Below the pieces are notes generated by a model. The model searched no databases and was not told where the DNA came from. It worked only from the letters and a program-made list of their open reading frames with translations. Below are positions 9,323 to 19,819 of a DNA stretch of 64,000 bases, one piece after another; positions within the stretch are counted from its first letter, which is position 1; the number at the start of each line of letters is the position of its first letter. Source of the stretch: Nitrospira sp. (GTDB lineage: Bacteria > Nitrospirota > Nitrospiria > Nitrospirales > Nitrospiraceae); NCBI GenBank assembly GCA_030692565.1, contig JAUYAO010000058.1, positions 584,992 through 648,991 of the forward strand, read 5' to 3'. Position numbers and translations under genes: made by a program.

Positions 9323-9417
9323 GGGGTCAGTTCTTGATCTTGCACTCCCGATGGCCAATCAGTAGGGAGAGGGTGCAAACTCAAGAACTGACCCCGGATT
9401 TGCAAACTCAAGAACTG
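9323..9417. repeat. REP-like inverted repeat (GGTCAGTTCTTGA type)
   Basis: GGGGTCAGTTCTTGATCTTG plus CA (9323-9344) is an imperfect inverted copy of TGCAAACTCAAGAACTGACC plus CC (9374-9395), and TGCAAACTCAAGAACTG repeats once more at 9401-9417. A single-stranded copy would form a long hairpin. Similar GGTCAGTTCTTGA elements often accompany REP-associated tyrosine transposases in bacteria, but no such transposase is in this window. Confidence 0.7.
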
Positions 9418-9437
9418 CATGGGAGAAAGGCTTGCCA

Positions 9438-10232
9438 ATGAGTATAGCCCTTATTTCAACCATTCTCTTCTCGGCAACACTGATGAACGTCAATGCGGAG
9501 GATCTGCCGTACTATGACCCTCCTTCTCCCTGGATACCATCCTACTCCTATGCCTTTAAGGGGGCGAGTTCCATCCTGCGTGAACAGGGAGAAAAGTTAT
9601 TGCTGATGAACGCAGAAACTCCAGTCTATAGGGCGGATCATGTGATCGCTCTCATGAGTATGGATTACGACAGCGTTCGAGAGGAACTTCGGAAGTTGGT
9701 GCTCACTCGATGGGGGATTCTCGAGGAGCATGACAGTGAAAAAAGTCCCATTCCTGAGCCACCCGCAGATTTTGACAGGGGCTACACAGGGTGGTGGCCC
9801 ATGTTAGGCAAAGGACTGGGGTACGTTGCAGACCGCAGTTCGCACTTGCAAGCACGTGAATATCAGCTAGTCAGCCAGCCATACAATCTGGTGCCCTCTA
9901 TCAACGGCCATTCTCAATCCCTCATTCGTGTCAGTGATGGGACAGGCCTTTTGGGAACGGACGTGACAATCTTACAGCTCATGCGCAGCGATCGCTCTCG
10001 TGAGTGGGCTCGATCAAGTTTCCATGGAGTGATTCCTCTGCCATACAAGGAAGAACGCAGGTCTGTGGGAGTTGTGACGAGTACAGAGATTGCCTTCGTT
10101 GAAAGCCTGAAGGAGCGCTTCCCTAGAATTGCGATTCGGTATTTTGTGAAAAATGGTCTGCAGTATGATCCCGATCAGGGCAAGTTATTTCGGCTTCAGT
10201 TGGAAGACGCAATTCATCAAATTAAAGAATAG
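9438..10232 (+). CDS. Exported protein of unknown function
   Basis: A 264-residue protein beginning with a signal peptide (SIALISTILFSATLMNVNAED, probable cleavage after NAE or VNA). The mature part is soluble-looking, rich in Pro, Tyr and Trp near its start, with no motif I recognise. The ATG at 9438 follows GAGAAAGG; a TTG two codons upstream is in frame. The gene is flanked on both sides by REP-like half palindromes, and its base usage is less GC-rich than the neighbouring housekeeping genes, both hinting at transfer. No catalytic function can be assigned. Confidence 0.6.
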   Translation: MSIALISTILFSATLMNVNAEDLPYYDPPSPWIPSYSYAFKGASSILREQGEKLLLMNAETPVYRADHVIALMSMDYDSVREELRKLVLTRWGILEEHDSEKSPIPEPPADFDRGYTGWWPMLGKGLGYVADRSSHLQAREYQLVSQPYNLVPSINGHSQSLIRVSDGTGLLGTDVTILQLMRSDRSREWARSSFHGVIPLPYKEERRSVGVVTSTEIAFVESLKERFPRIAIRYFVKNGLQYDPDQGKLFRLQLEDAIHQIKE

Positions 10233-10245
10233 CGGGAAGAGAGAT

Positions 10246-10267
10246 GGGGCCCGTTCTTGACTGTGCA
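10246..10267. repeat. Half copy of the REP-like element
   Basis: GGGGCCCGTTCTTGACTGTG plus CA resembles the 9323-9344 arm. It lies 14 bases after the exported-protein gene, so that gene is bracketed by copies of the same repeat. Confidence 0.55.
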
Positions 10268-10341
10268 CTCAGACAGATACACGAGGATGGTGCGGTCCAG
10301 TGAAGCGCGAATGAGTCCAACTCGGTGATGAAAGACCTGTG

Positions 10342-10830
10342 ATGAAGCAGATGGCGTTCTCAAAAGTGCTGACGATCGTGGCCTGTGTGCTGATGCTGTG
10401 TGCGTTGATGCCGACGCTAGCGGTGGCCGATCAGGCGCAGTACATCTATGACGACTTGGGCCGTCTGTCGCAAGTGATCGACGGGCAGGGGAATGTCGCG
10501 ACGTATACGTACGACGCCGTCGGGAATCTGCTGTCGATTACGCGCAACACCGGCGGCGTCGGCGCGCCGACGATCACGGGTCTGACGCCGAACACTGGCA
10601 ACGCGGGCGCGTCGGTCACGGTCTCGCTCACCGGCACCAATCTGACCGGCGCGGCTTTGGCGACGGACAATCCCGGCATCCTTGTCTGCAACGTGCTCAC
10701 AACTCCGACCTCCCTCACCGCCACCTTCCAGATTTCCTTTGCCGCCCGCACCGGCGCCGAGACTATGCCTATTCAAATGACGAGGAAGGAACCTTCTTCA
10801 TCGGCGGAGAATCGGAGTAAGTCCTCGTAA
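10342..10830 (+). pseudogene. Truncated RHS/YD-repeat and IPT/TIG surface protein
   Basis: An open frame of 162 codons with a signal peptide (ending TLAVADQA), two YD-type repeats (YIYDDLGRLSQVIDGQGN and YTYDAVGNLLSITRN) and one IPT/TIG-like segment (PTITGLTPNTGNAGASVTV). RHS proteins usually have many more repeats. Here coding similarity stops at FAARTGA, after which the frame runs antisense into the toxin gene on the other strand. The homologous tail reappears at 11401-11469. I infer the remains of a larger gene, now disrupted. Confidence 0.7.
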
Positions 10831-11102
10831 TGCCGACGCAAGAGAGTCTCGATTACCCCGGTTGAAGCATTTCCGCATCGCAGCCAGACTATTTTAGGCG
10901 GCGCGCCGAAGAGGAAGCTCCGCTGGTGGAAGTCGGCATCTTTCGTCACCACTGTGTACCCATGTTCTGCGGCATAGCGCCACACCGCGTCATCCGACGC
11001 GTCGCCTAGACCAACATTGCGTACATGTTGAGAGTCGGGATATTCGACTTGTAGGGCTTTGACGAGGCGGAAGGAGAGATTCTGATCAAAGAGCAGCTTC
11101 AC
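10773..11102 (-). CDS. DUF5615 PIN-like toxin component
   Basis: A 109-residue protein of the DUF5615 PIN-like family. It opens MKLLFDQNLSFRLVKAL, with the conserved acidic Asp6 and Asn8, and has a second acidic patch DASDDAVWRYA and the VVTKDADFH motif with paired Asp residues before the C-terminal helices. These fit a PIN/Mut7-C-like nuclease. Such proteins are found next to DUF433 proteins as predicted type II toxin-antitoxin pairs. Its ATG overlaps the DUF433 stop by four bases. The nuclease activity is inferred from the family and not shown here. Confidence 0.85.
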   Translation of the reverse strand: MKLLFDQNLSFRLVKALQVEYPDSQHVRNVGLGDASDDAVWRYAAEHGYTVVTKDADFHQRSFLFGAPPKIVWLRCGNASTGVIETLLRRHYEDLLRFSADEEGSFLVI

Positions 11103-11326
11103 GATCGTGGGAGCGAGACGAGCTTGCGCTCACGGTCGGCGGCAAATTCAAGGCACGCGCGGATGTCATCGCGGGTGAGATCGGGAAAGTCTTGAAGGAT
11201 ATCCGCCTCGCTCATGCCGGATGCGAGGTACTCTAATACGTCGTACACGGTGATTCGAAGGCCTCTGATGCAAGGCTTACCCCCGCGCTTATTCGGATCA
11301 ATGGTGATGCGGTCTTGGTACGACAT
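11099..11326 (-). CDS. DUF433 antitoxin component
   Basis: A 75-residue DUF433 protein with the characteristic ITIDPNKRGGKPCIRGLRITVYDVLEYLASG block and an EADILQDFPDLTRDDIRACL helix-turn-helix-like segment. DUF433 proteins pair with DUF5615 nucleases as antitoxin, here upstream and overlapping by four bases. The start is the ATG at 11326. The pair sits between two copies of an RHS-gene fragment. Confidence 0.85.
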   Translation of the reverse strand: MSYQDRITIDPNKRGGKPCIRGLRITVYDVLEYLASGMSEADILQDFPDLTRDDIRACLEFAADRERKLVSLPRS

Positions 11327-11400
11327 GCATAGAAGCCTAGCTTAGGGGCAGGGAAAGATCAAGAAAGGGAGAAACAAACGGGGCTGACGTTGGGGTTGCC

Positions 11401-11469
11401 CCGACCTCCCTCACTGCCACGTTTCAGATTTCCTTCGCCGCCCGCACCGGCGCCACAGCTTCGTAGCGA
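11401..11469 (+). pseudogene. Second fragment of the RHS/IPT gene
   Basis: Bases 11401-11454 repeat 10705-10758 with only a few substitutions, encoding PTSLTATFQISFAARTGA in the same orientation, then ATAS and a stop. There is no start or upstream domain. With the 5' fragment at 10342, this copy brackets the DUF433/DUF5615 module. Confidence 0.65.
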
Positions 11470-11543
11470 GCACGTCTTTCACCCTCGCATTTGACCCTCT
11501 AGGGGGTGTTTCCTATACTGCAGGTTGGAATTGGAGGTGCAGG

Positions 11544-13193
11544 ATGAAAATCATGATCGGTATCGGTGTGGTGATCGCGGTGCTGGTCGGGGTGGCACTG
11601 CTCCTCCCGTTCATCGTCGATCTGAACAAATATCAAGAGCAGTATCGTCCGCTGATCGAAGAGGCGTTGAATCGCAAGGTGACTCTTCAGGATATTCGGT
11701 TGACGATTTGGCCCAGGCTGGGCGCGCGGGTGGCGGGATTCACGGTCATCGAGGATCCGGCCTTCGGGACCGGTCCGTTTGCCTCTCTGACCTCGGTCGA
11801 TGTCGGAGTCAAGCTGATGCCCTTGTTGAGCGGCCAGGTCGAGGTCGAGGAGATTACGCTGCGCGAACCCGTGATCACGGTCATCAAGAATAAGAACGGA
11901 GTGTTGAATGCCGCGACCTTGGGGCGCAAGGGAGTGGCTGCGTCGGAGGCGCCGTCGCGCGCACCGGTGCCGTCTCCGGATGGGCCGCTGAAAATTCTCG
12001 CGCTTCTGGCGGTGGATCGGGTGTCTCTGGTCGGTGGAAAGGTCACGTACCGCGATTTCTCCCAGGCGAAGCCGGTCGAATATGTACTCCAAGACATGGA
12101 GTTTCTGTTGCAGTCCGTTCATCTGGGCAGCAGCCCGAGTCTCCATCTGGGGCTGACGGTTCATCCTATAAATCTCCCGGTTTCGCTCGATGGCACGTTC
12201 GGCCCGCTCAAGGAGACGGCGGACCTGGATGTGATCAATCTGCAATTGGCACTGGGGAAAACGAATTTCGCGATTGCCGGAAAGACCGCAGGGCAGCATA
12301 TGACTCTGACGGTGACGGCGCCGGCCATCAATACTGCCAACTTGCCGATGACGTTGCCGCTCAAGAAGCCGGTCGAGGTGAAAGACTTCAAGATCGCGGC
12401 GGAGGTGAAGGGGCAGGATATGCGTCTGTCCGATCTCTCTTTTCAGCTTTTTGAGGGGAAGGTCGTTGCGCAGGGCGGGCTCACGTCAGGGGCTGTGGCT
12501 CCTCCATTCAACGGGAAGCTGACCCTCAATGGACTGCAGCTGGGCCCCGCGATTGATGCAGTCGCCGAGACACCGGTTTCGATCAGTGGAACAGCCGGGG
12601 CGGATCTTTCCGTGAAGGGTCAGGGTTTTGCCATGCCGGACCTGACAAGGGCGCTGGACGGCGCCGGCCATGTTGCGGTGAAAGACGGCAAGATCGACGG
12701 AGTGAATCTTCTTCAGGAAGCCGTGGCGATTTTGAAGGTCGCCGGCGTTTCTGTTGGGGACGCCAAGGCCACGGCGTTCTCGACCATCGAGACGGACCTT
12801 GCGATCAGACAGGGCGTCGTGATGTTGCAAAATCTCTTGATGGATAGTCACGATTTTCAAGCGACCGGCGGCGGGACGATCGGATTTGATCACGCCCTCA
12901 ACATGACGGTGAATCTGCGCCTGTCGGAGGCTTTGAGTCAGCAAGTGGCCGGATCTTCCCCGGTTGCGCGACTGGCGGTAAAGGAGGGTCGTCTGACGTT
13001 GCCGCTCCTGATTGGCGGTACGCTCGAAGCGCCATCCTACGGGCTCGATATGAAGGGATTGACGGGAAAAGTGCAGGAGCAGATCAAACAGAAAGCGGAA
13101 GAAGCCATCGGCGGCTTGCTCAAAGGCACGACCAAGCCGAAAGATCTGGAGCAGGAAGGGAAGCAGTTACTGAAGGGATTGTTCGGTCGTTAA
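11544..13193 (+). CDS. AsmA family protein
   Basis: A 549-residue protein with an N-terminal transmembrane anchor (about 2-24) followed by an AsmA N-terminal domain (LNKYQEQYRPLIEEALNRKVTLQDIRLTIWPRLG region, then repeated beta-strands) and an AsmA_2-like C-terminal part with DGAGHVAVKDGKIDGVNLLQ. AsmA-like proteins span the periplasm and are linked to phospholipid transport and outer-membrane homeostasis. The ATG at 11544 has a strong GGAGGTGCAGG upstream. It is followed 11 bases later by the MscS gene. Confidence 0.85.
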   Translation: MKIMIGIGVVIAVLVGVALLLPFIVDLNKYQEQYRPLIEEALNRKVTLQDIRLTIWPRLGARVAGFTVIEDPAFGTGPFASLTSVDVGVKLMPLLSGQVEVEEITLREPVITVIKNKNGVLNAATLGRKGVAASEAPSRAPVPSPDGPLKILALLAVDRVSLVGGKVTYRDFSQAKPVEYVLQDMEFLLQSVHLGSSPSLHLGLTVHPINLPVSLDGTFGPLKETADLDVINLQLALGKTNFAIAGKTAGQHMTLTVTAPAINTANLPMTLPLKKPVEVKDFKIAAEVKGQDMRLSDLSFQLFEGKVVAQGGLTSGAVAPPFNGKLTLNGLQLGPAIDAVAETPVSISGTAGADLSVKGQGFAMPDLTRALDGAGHVAVKDGKIDGVNLLQEAVAILKVAGVSVGDAKATAFSTIETDLAIRQGVVMLQNLLMDSHDFQATGGGTIGFDHALNMTVNLRLSEALSQQVAGSSPVARLAVKEGRLTLPLLIGGTLEAPSYGLDMKGLTGKVQEQIKQKAEEAIGGLLKGTTKPKDLEQEGKQLLKGLFGR

Positions 13194-13204
13194 GGAAGGG
13201 ACAT

Positions 13205-13996
13205 ATGCTCGCAATGGATACCCTCACGCAATACGCGGTGAAGTACGGCCTGCAGGCGCTCGTGGCCATCGGCATTTTTGCCGCCGGTTCGCTGGGCGCG
13301 CGCTGGGCCGGGAACCTGATGCAGCAGGCGCTTGAGCGGCAGACACTGGAGCCGCCGGTGCGGATGCTGCTCGTCCGCATTGTCAAAATCATCGTCCTCT
13401 TGTTTACGGCCGTCATCGCGCTGGAAGCGCTCGGTGTGCCGATTGCGCCGCTGGTCGCAGGAATCGGTGTGGCCGGTGTGGGGATCGGTCTGGCGCTGCA
13501 AGGTGTCTTGAGCAATGTCATGGCGGGACTCTCGATCATCTTTACGAAGCCCTACAAGGTCGGAGAGCACATCTCACTGTTGGGCGTCCATGGCGATGTC
13601 GTAATGATCGATATTTTTTCCACCATCCTCATGCATCCCGATCACTCGCGGATCGTCATTCCGAACCGCAAAGTGGTCGGAGAAATTCTGCACAACTTCG
13701 GCACGATCCGGCAGCTGCATTTCACAGTGGATGTGTCCTATAAGACCGATTTGAACCAGGCGCTGGCGATTGTGCGGGAGATTGTGGAGAGCCACTCACA
13801 TGTGCTCAAAGATCCGCAAGCGGCGATCGGTGTGAGCCGGCTGGGACAGCCAGCCATTACGATTGCTGTCGAGCCCTGGACTCAAGTCGTGCACTACGGA
13901 TCGCTGCAGGGCGAACTCAGCAAGGCGATCGTGGAGCGGTTTCGCGGGGTGCAGATTGAATTCCCCTCGCCTCCGCAGCCTGTGCCTATCAGGTGA
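13205..13996 (+). CDS. MscS-family mechanosensitive ion channel
   Basis: A 263-residue small-conductance channel. Three hydrophobic helices cover about residues 15-100, and the pore helix carries the GIGLALQGVLSNVMAG glycine/alanine pattern. The beta domain follows (FTKPYKVGEHISLLGVHG) with IVIPNRKVVGEIL, then an alpha/beta C-terminal domain. The likely role is release of solutes during hypo-osmotic shock. AAGGAAGG precedes the ATG; a second ATG three codons in is possible. It follows the asmA-like gene closely and is probably co-transcribed with it. Confidence 0.9.
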   Translation: MLAMDTLTQYAVKYGLQALVAIGIFAAGSLGARWAGNLMQQALERQTLEPPVRMLLVRIVKIIVLLFTAVIALEALGVPIAPLVAGIGVAGVGIGLALQGVLSNVMAGLSIIFTKPYKVGEHISLLGVHGDVVMIDIFSTILMHPDHSRIVIPNRKVVGEILHNFGTIRQLHFTVDVSYKTDLNQALAIVREIVESHSHVLKDPQAAIGVSRLGQPAITIAVEPWTQVVHYGSLQGELSKAIVERFRGVQIEFPSPPQPVPIR

Positions 13997-14022
13997 AATT
14001 CCCGGAAAGGCTTCCTGAAGAG

Positions 14023-14052
14023 TTGACAGTTCCTCGCAAGCAATGGTAGCTT
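14023..14052 (+). promoter_or_regulatory. Possible sigma70-type promoter of the F1 ATPase operon
   Basis: TTGACA (14023-14028), an 18-base spacer and TAGCTT (14047-14052) lie about 75 bases before atpH. The -35 is perfect and the -10 is weak. It is the only clear candidate between mscS and atpH. Confidence 0.45.
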
Positions 14053-14125
14053 GGCGCGCTTATTTTAGTGCGGACTGCACGACAATTATCCGTGTGCCCA
14101 TTGTGGAAGTGATTGGACAAGGACC

Positions 14126-14665
14126 GTGATTAAGACGGCAGTTGCGCGACGTTACGCTAAAGCCCTCTTCGAGCTTCTTGATTCCTCCACCATCGAAGCG
14201 ACGCGGGGTACTCTGAACGGCCTGGGACAGGCCATGCAGGACTCTGTCTCTCTCCGACACGTGGTGGCGTCCCCGGTGTTCGGCATGGACGAAAAGATTG
14301 CCGTGCTGACCGAACTGGGCGGCCGATTCGGTTGTCCTCCGGCCGGCAAGGCGTTCATCGGACAGCTCGTGAAAAAGAATCGCATCGGGTTTCTACCGGA
14401 AATCGCCGACGCCTTCGGGAAACTCGTCGATCAATCCAAGGGGACTCAGCAAGTGACCGTATCGAGTGCGGCTGCGTTACCCACGGCAGAACAAGACCGC
14501 ATCAAAGCACGCCTTCGCGACACCCTGAAGCGAGACGTGGATATCACCTTTCAGACCGACGCCAGTCACCTCGCGGGCCTGCAGATTTCTATCGGCAGCA
14601 CGGTCGTCGATAGTACCGTCCGAGGTCGCTTGCGCGCCATGCAGAGCCTGTTGACGAAGGAGTAG
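14126..14665 (+). CDS. atpH: ATP synthase F1 delta subunit
   Basis: A 179-residue OSCP/delta subunit, which links F1 to the peripheral stalk. Family features are the [11 protein letters not shown] start, the N-terminal helical bundle, and a C-terminal [22 protein letters not shown] stretch ending with [16 protein letters not shown]. The start is a GTG with AAGGA just upstream. It begins the F1 operon, two bases before atpA. The usual preceding F0 genes atpB, atpE and atpF are not upstream. Confidence 0.93.
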   Translation: MIKTAVARRYAKALFELLDSSTIEATRGTLNGLGQAMQDSVSLRHVVASPVFGMDEKIAVLTELGGRFGCPPAGKAFIGQLVKKNRIGFLPEIADAFGKLVDQSKGTQQVTVSSAAALPTAEQDRIKARLRDTLKRDVDITFQTDASHLAGLQISIGSTVVDSTVRGRLRAMQSLLTKE

Positions 14666-14667
14666 CC

Positions 14668-16185
14668 ATGCAGATCAAGGCAGATGAAATCAGTGCGATC
14701 ATTAAGGAAAAGATCAAGGGCTTCGACAAGCAAGTCGATGTCAAGGAGACCGGTTCGGTCATCCAGGTCGGCGACGGGATTGCCAAGGTCTACGGGCTCG
14801 ATGGAGCCATGGCCGGAGAAATGCTGGAGTTCCCCGGCGGACTCTATGGCATCGCGCTGAACCTCGAAGAAGACAACGTCGGCGCCGTGTTGATGGGCGA
14901 AGACACCGCGATCAAGGAAGGCGATCCCGTCAAGCGCACGGGCCGCATCGCAGAAATCCCGGTCGGCGAAGCCCTGATCGGCCGCGTGGTCAACGCCATC
15001 GGCCAACCGATCGACGGCAAAGGACCGATCAAGTCAGAGCATTCGTCCCGTATCGAAGTCGTCGCGCCGGGTGTGAATACCCGTCAATCCGTCCGCGAGC
15101 CCCTGCAGACCGGCATCAAGGCGATCGACGCCATGATCCCGATCGGGCGTGGCCAGCGCGAGTTGATCATCGGCGACCGGCAGACCGGGAAGACCGCGAT
15201 CGCGGTCGATACGATCATCAATCAAAAGGGCCTGGGCGTATTCTGCATTTATGTCGCGGTCGGCCAGAAGCGTTCGACCGTCGCCCGCGTCGTCAAGACA
15301 CTCGAAGAAAACCACGCCATGGAATACAGCATCGTGGTCGCGGCGACCGCCAGCGATCCGGCGCCGATGCAGTTCCTGGCGCCGTTCGCCGGCGCGGCGA
15401 TCGGAGAGTATTTCCGCGATAACGGCAAGCATGCGCTGATCGTGTACGACGATCTGTCAAAGCATGCGGTGGCCTATCGGCAATTGTCGTTGTTGCTCCG
15501 CAGACCGCCGGGACGCGAAGCCTATCCGGGCGACGTGTTCTATCTGCACTCACGCTTGCTGGAGCGGGCGGCCAAGTTGAGCGAAAAGCTCGGCGGAGGC
15601 AGTTTGACGGCTCTTCCGATCATTGAAACGCAAGCCGGCGACGTGTCGGCCTACATTCCGACCAACGTGATTTCAATCACCGACGGCCAGATCTATCTCG
15701 GCAGCGATTTGTTCTACTCAGGTATTCGACCGGCCATCAACGTCGGTTTGTCGGTCTCCCGCGTCGGCGGATCCGCGCAGATCAAGACGATGAAGCAGGT
15801 CGCCGGTACCTTGCGGCTCGATCTGGCGCAGTATCGCGAAATGGCGGCCTTCTCGCAGTTCGGCAGCGAACTCGACAAGGCGACGCAGATGCAGCTCGCG
15901 CGCGGCGTGCGCATGGTCGAGTTGCTCAAGCAGGGCCAGTACAAGCCGATGCCGGTGGCCGATCAGGTGCTCTCGATCCATGCCGGCGTCAACGGGTATC
16001 TCGACGATGTGCCCGTCGACAAGGTGCTGCAGTTCGAAGCGGACTATCTCCACTATGTGCAGCAGCATCATCCCGATTTGAAGAAGGAAATTGCCAGCAT
16101 CGGCAAGATCGACGACAAGGTGGGAGCCCGGCTGAAAGAAATCATCACGACGTTCAAACAGAAGATGGGATACGGCGCGAAATAA
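14668..16185 (+). CDS. atpA: ATP synthase F1 alpha subunit
   Basis: A 505-residue alpha subunit with an N-terminal beta barrel, Walker [10 protein letters not shown] near residue 170, the [29 protein letters not shown] block and the [34 protein letters not shown] region containing the alpha signature. The length is standard. It binds non-catalytic nucleotide in the alpha3beta3 head on the cytoplasmic face of the membrane. It starts two bases after atpH and is followed 50 bases later by atpG. Confidence 0.97.
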   Translation: MQIKADEISAIIKEKIKGFDKQVDVKETGSVIQVGDGIAKVYGLDGAMAGEMLEFPGGLYGIALNLEEDNVGAVLMGEDTAIKEGDPVKRTGRIAEIPVGEALIGRVVNAIGQPIDGKGPIKSEHSSRIEVVAPGVNTRQSVREPLQTGIKAIDAMIPIGRGQRELIIGDRQTGKTAIAVDTIINQKGLGVFCIYVAVGQKRSTVARVVKTLEENHAMEYSIVVAATASDPAPMQFLAPFAGAAIGEYFRDNGKHALIVYDDLSKHAVAYRQLSLLLRRPPGREAYPGDVFYLHSRLLERAAKLSEKLGGGSLTALPIIETQAGDVSAYIPTNVISITDGQIYLGSDLFYSGIRPAINVGLSVSRVGGSAQIKTMKQVAGTLRLDLAQYREMAAFSQFGSELDKATQMQLARGVRMVELLKQGQYKPMPVADQVLSIHAGVNGYLDDVPVDKVLQFEADYLHYVQQHHPDLKKEIASIGKIDDKVGARLKEIITTFKQKMGYGAK

Positions 16186-16235
16186 TCTTCGCTGAAGCGC
16201 CCGCGCGCTTTGCCGATAGCCAAGAAAAGTAGACG

Positions 16236-17114
16236 ATGCCGAGTTTACAAAGTCTGCGCCGCAAGATTGCGGCCTTCAAAAATACGCAGAAGATTACCAA
16301 GGCCATGAAAATGGTGGCCGCGGCGAAGCTCAAGCGTTCGCAGGATCGAATCCTGGCGGCGCGTCCCTACGCATTGAAGATGCGCGGAGTCTTGAGCAAC
16401 CTGAGCCAGCGGGTGAACCGTTCGGCCCATCCGCTCTTGCAGAAGCGCGAGGGGAAGAAGATTGAAGTGCTGGTGATCACCAGCGATCGCGGACTCTGCG
16501 GCGGCTTCAACGGTAACATTGCGCGCAAGACCGTCGAGTTCGTCCGTCAGTGCGAAGCCCGCGGGCTTCAGGTCAATCTCGGCATCGTCGGCCGCAAGGG
16601 GCGCGATTACTTCAGACGGCGGACCTGGCCGATCCGGCAGGAGTGGACCGGGGTCTTCGATAAGCTCAGCTTCGAGCACGCGCTCGATATCGGCGGCGAT
16701 CTGACCGACAACTTTGTGAAGGGCACATTTGACGAGCTCTACGTCGTCTACAACGAATTTAAATCGGCCATCCAGCAGCGAGTGATTGTCGAGAAATTGT
16801 TCCCCATTGACGCGGCCACCGAGTTCGGCGCAGCTCAAGCCGAGGGGACGACCGGCGGCAGTTACCTGTACGAACCGGACGAAGCCGATTTGCTGAATGT
16901 GCTGGTGCCGAAGCATTTTCAAGTGCAGGCCTATCGTATTCTGTTGGAGTCGGCCGCGGCCGAACATGGCGCACGTATGGCCGCGATGGATGGCGCGACA
17001 CGGAATGCCGGCCAGCTCATCAAGAAAGTCACGCTCTACTACAACAAGACCCGGCAGGCCGCGATTACGAAAGAACTCATGGATATCGTCGGCGGCGCAG
17101 AAGCGTTGCAATAG
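16236..17114 (+). CDS. atpG: ATP synthase F1 gamma subunit
   Basis: A 292-residue central-stalk subunit. The N-terminal helix contains IAAFKNTQKITKAMKMVAAAKL, the middle Rossmann-like domain has VLVITSDRGLCGGFN, and the C-terminus carries AARMAAMDGATRNAGQLI and the RQAAITKELMDIVGGAEAL signature. The gene lies in the normal position between atpA and atpD. Confidence 0.96.
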   Translation: MPSLQSLRRKIAAFKNTQKITKAMKMVAAAKLKRSQDRILAARPYALKMRGVLSNLSQRVNRSAHPLLQKREGKKIEVLVITSDRGLCGGFNGNIARKTVEFVRQCEARGLQVNLGIVGRKGRDYFRRRTWPIRQEWTGVFDKLSFEHALDIGGDLTDNFVKGTFDELYVVYNEFKSAIQQRVIVEKLFPIDAATEFGAAQAEGTTGGSYLYEPDEADLLNVLVPKHFQVQAYRILLESAAAEHGARMAAMDGATRNAGQLIKKVTLYYNKTRQAAITKELMDIVGGAEALQ

Positions 17115-18584
<1,470 letters not shown>

Positions 18585-18684
18585 GGCGGCGGGTGAATCG
18601 AGCGTCCTCCTTGCTCGCGCAACGCGCGGTCTCGGAAGACCCTCGTTGCATGCGCGCAGGGGAGGACGCATCGATCCTCCCGCC
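18585..18684. repeat. 100-base nested palindrome between atpD and atpC
   Basis: Outer arms GGCGG and CCGCC, then ATCGA-GCGTCCTCC facing GGAGGACGC-A-TCGAT, then CGCGCAACG facing CGTTGCATGCGCG, and a core GGTCTCGGAAGACC. Together they could fold into one long stem-loop. It starts immediately after the atpD stop and ends 31 bases before atpC. There is no T run, so it is unlikely to be a full intrinsic terminator. It may be an intergenic palindromic repeat or a stability element. Confidence 0.7.
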
Positions 18685-18715
18685 TTCTGAGTAGAGAGCG
18701 AGGAAACAGGAAGAG

Positions 18716-19138
18716 ATGGCTGGAAAGATTTTATTAGAGGTGGTGACTCCGGAGAAGCAGCTGCTGAGTCAGCAGGTGGATGAAGTCATCGCGCCTGGCT
18801 CGGAAGGCGAATTCGGGGTGTTGCCAGGCCATTGTTACTTCCTATCCACGCTTCGGATCGGCGAGCTTCGATATCGTGTCGGCGATCAGACTCACCACAT
18901 GGCGATTCTCTGGGGCTATGCCGAAGTCACTCCGACTAAGGTCACGGTCATGGCAGAGATCGCGGAGAAGGCCGAGGATATTGATGTCGGTCGCGCTCAA
19001 GCCGCGGTTGAGAAAGCCGAACAGCGGCTCAAGGCCGGCGGCCTTCCTTCGGAAGTCAAAGAAGCCGAAATCAGCCTTGAGAAAGCCCGTCTTCGTAAGA
19101 AGATCGCCGAACGCGCTCGCAAACCAAGCCACGCTTAG
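18716..19138 (+). CDS. atpC: ATP synthase F1 epsilon subunit
   Basis: A 140-residue epsilon subunit. The beta-sandwich domain (LEVVTPEKQLLSQQVDEVIAPGSEGEFGVLPGH) is followed by a two-helix C-terminal domain from about 88. It regulates rotation and ATP hydrolysis. GAGGAAACAGGAAGAG precedes the ATG. It ends the atpHAGDC cluster. Confidence 0.94.
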   Translation: MAGKILLEVVTPEKQLLSQQVDEVIAPGSEGEFGVLPGHCYFLSTLRIGELRYRVGDQTHHMAILWGYAEVTPTKVTVMAEIAEKAEDIDVGRAQAAVEKAEQRLKAGGLPSEVKEAEISLEKARLRKKIAERARKPSHA

Positions 19139-19379
19139 ACCGCTCTCACCTTCTCGATTCATTTCTTCTCCAGACAGTCGAGGTTGACTCACGTTCACTT
19201 TCGCTGGCGTAGCATTTGTGATTCTCCGTTCACTATCCAAACATAACCGATAGGAATGGGTCTGGACGAATCGTGACCCGCGCGACCCCCTACCCACCTT
19301 TGTGTCACAGACAGGAGGTGGTTCGCATGGCATCCTTTGATTGAGGATGATTCATAACTAAGCTGAAGGGGGAACGGAT

Positions 19380-19796
19380 ATGGGAATCGCAACTCAAGGA
19401 TTGACCGCAGTTATGTATGCGGATGTAGCCAAAGAGCTTCGTCGGTCAGAACGAGTGACCGTTTCTTGCCATCTGACCTATTCTGGATTCACCGAGAACC
19501 TGTTGATTGTAGGGGAAGGGACGGCTATCGATATATCTCAAGAAGGCGTCGGGATCGAAGGCAATCAGCCAGTGGAACTAGGAATGCGCCTAACGCTCTG
19601 TCTTGCCTTGCCTGACGATGAAGGGCCGCTCTTCATTGATGAGGTCCGCGTGGTGTGGATCAAAGGCAGCCGCTTTGGGGTGGAGTCAGTTCTCATCGAT
19701 CCGCGGTCACGACTCCGACTCGATCACTTCTTACTCTCTAAGAAACTCAATGCGCCGGCAGGGCACGAACGAATCTGTCTCCGGTTGAAAATGTAG
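19380..19796 (+). CDS. PilZ-domain protein (probable c-di-GMP receptor)
   Basis: A 138-residue single-domain PilZ protein. The two c-di-GMP binding motifs are visible: RRSER (RxxxR) near residue 22 and DISQEGVG (DxSxxG) near residue 51, followed by the beta-barrel strands (EVRVVWIKGSRFGVES). It probably senses cyclic di-GMP, and a GGDEF response regulator is encoded about 10 kb away. GGGGGAACG precedes the ATG. The output partner is unknown. Confidence 0.85.
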   Translation: MGIATQGLTAVMYADVAKELRRSERVTVSCHLTYSGFTENLLIVGEGTAIDISQEGVGIEGNQPVELGMRLTLCLALPDDEGPLFIDEVRVVWIKGSRFGVESVLIDPRSRLRLDHFLLSKKLNAPAGHERICLRLKM

Positions 19797-19819
19797 ATGC
19801 CATCTTCATCCAAGACGGA

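Noticed and set aside
18585..18684. Reading the atpD-atpC palindrome as an intrinsic terminator
   Set aside because: No T run follows either arm, and atpC must be expressed with the operon.
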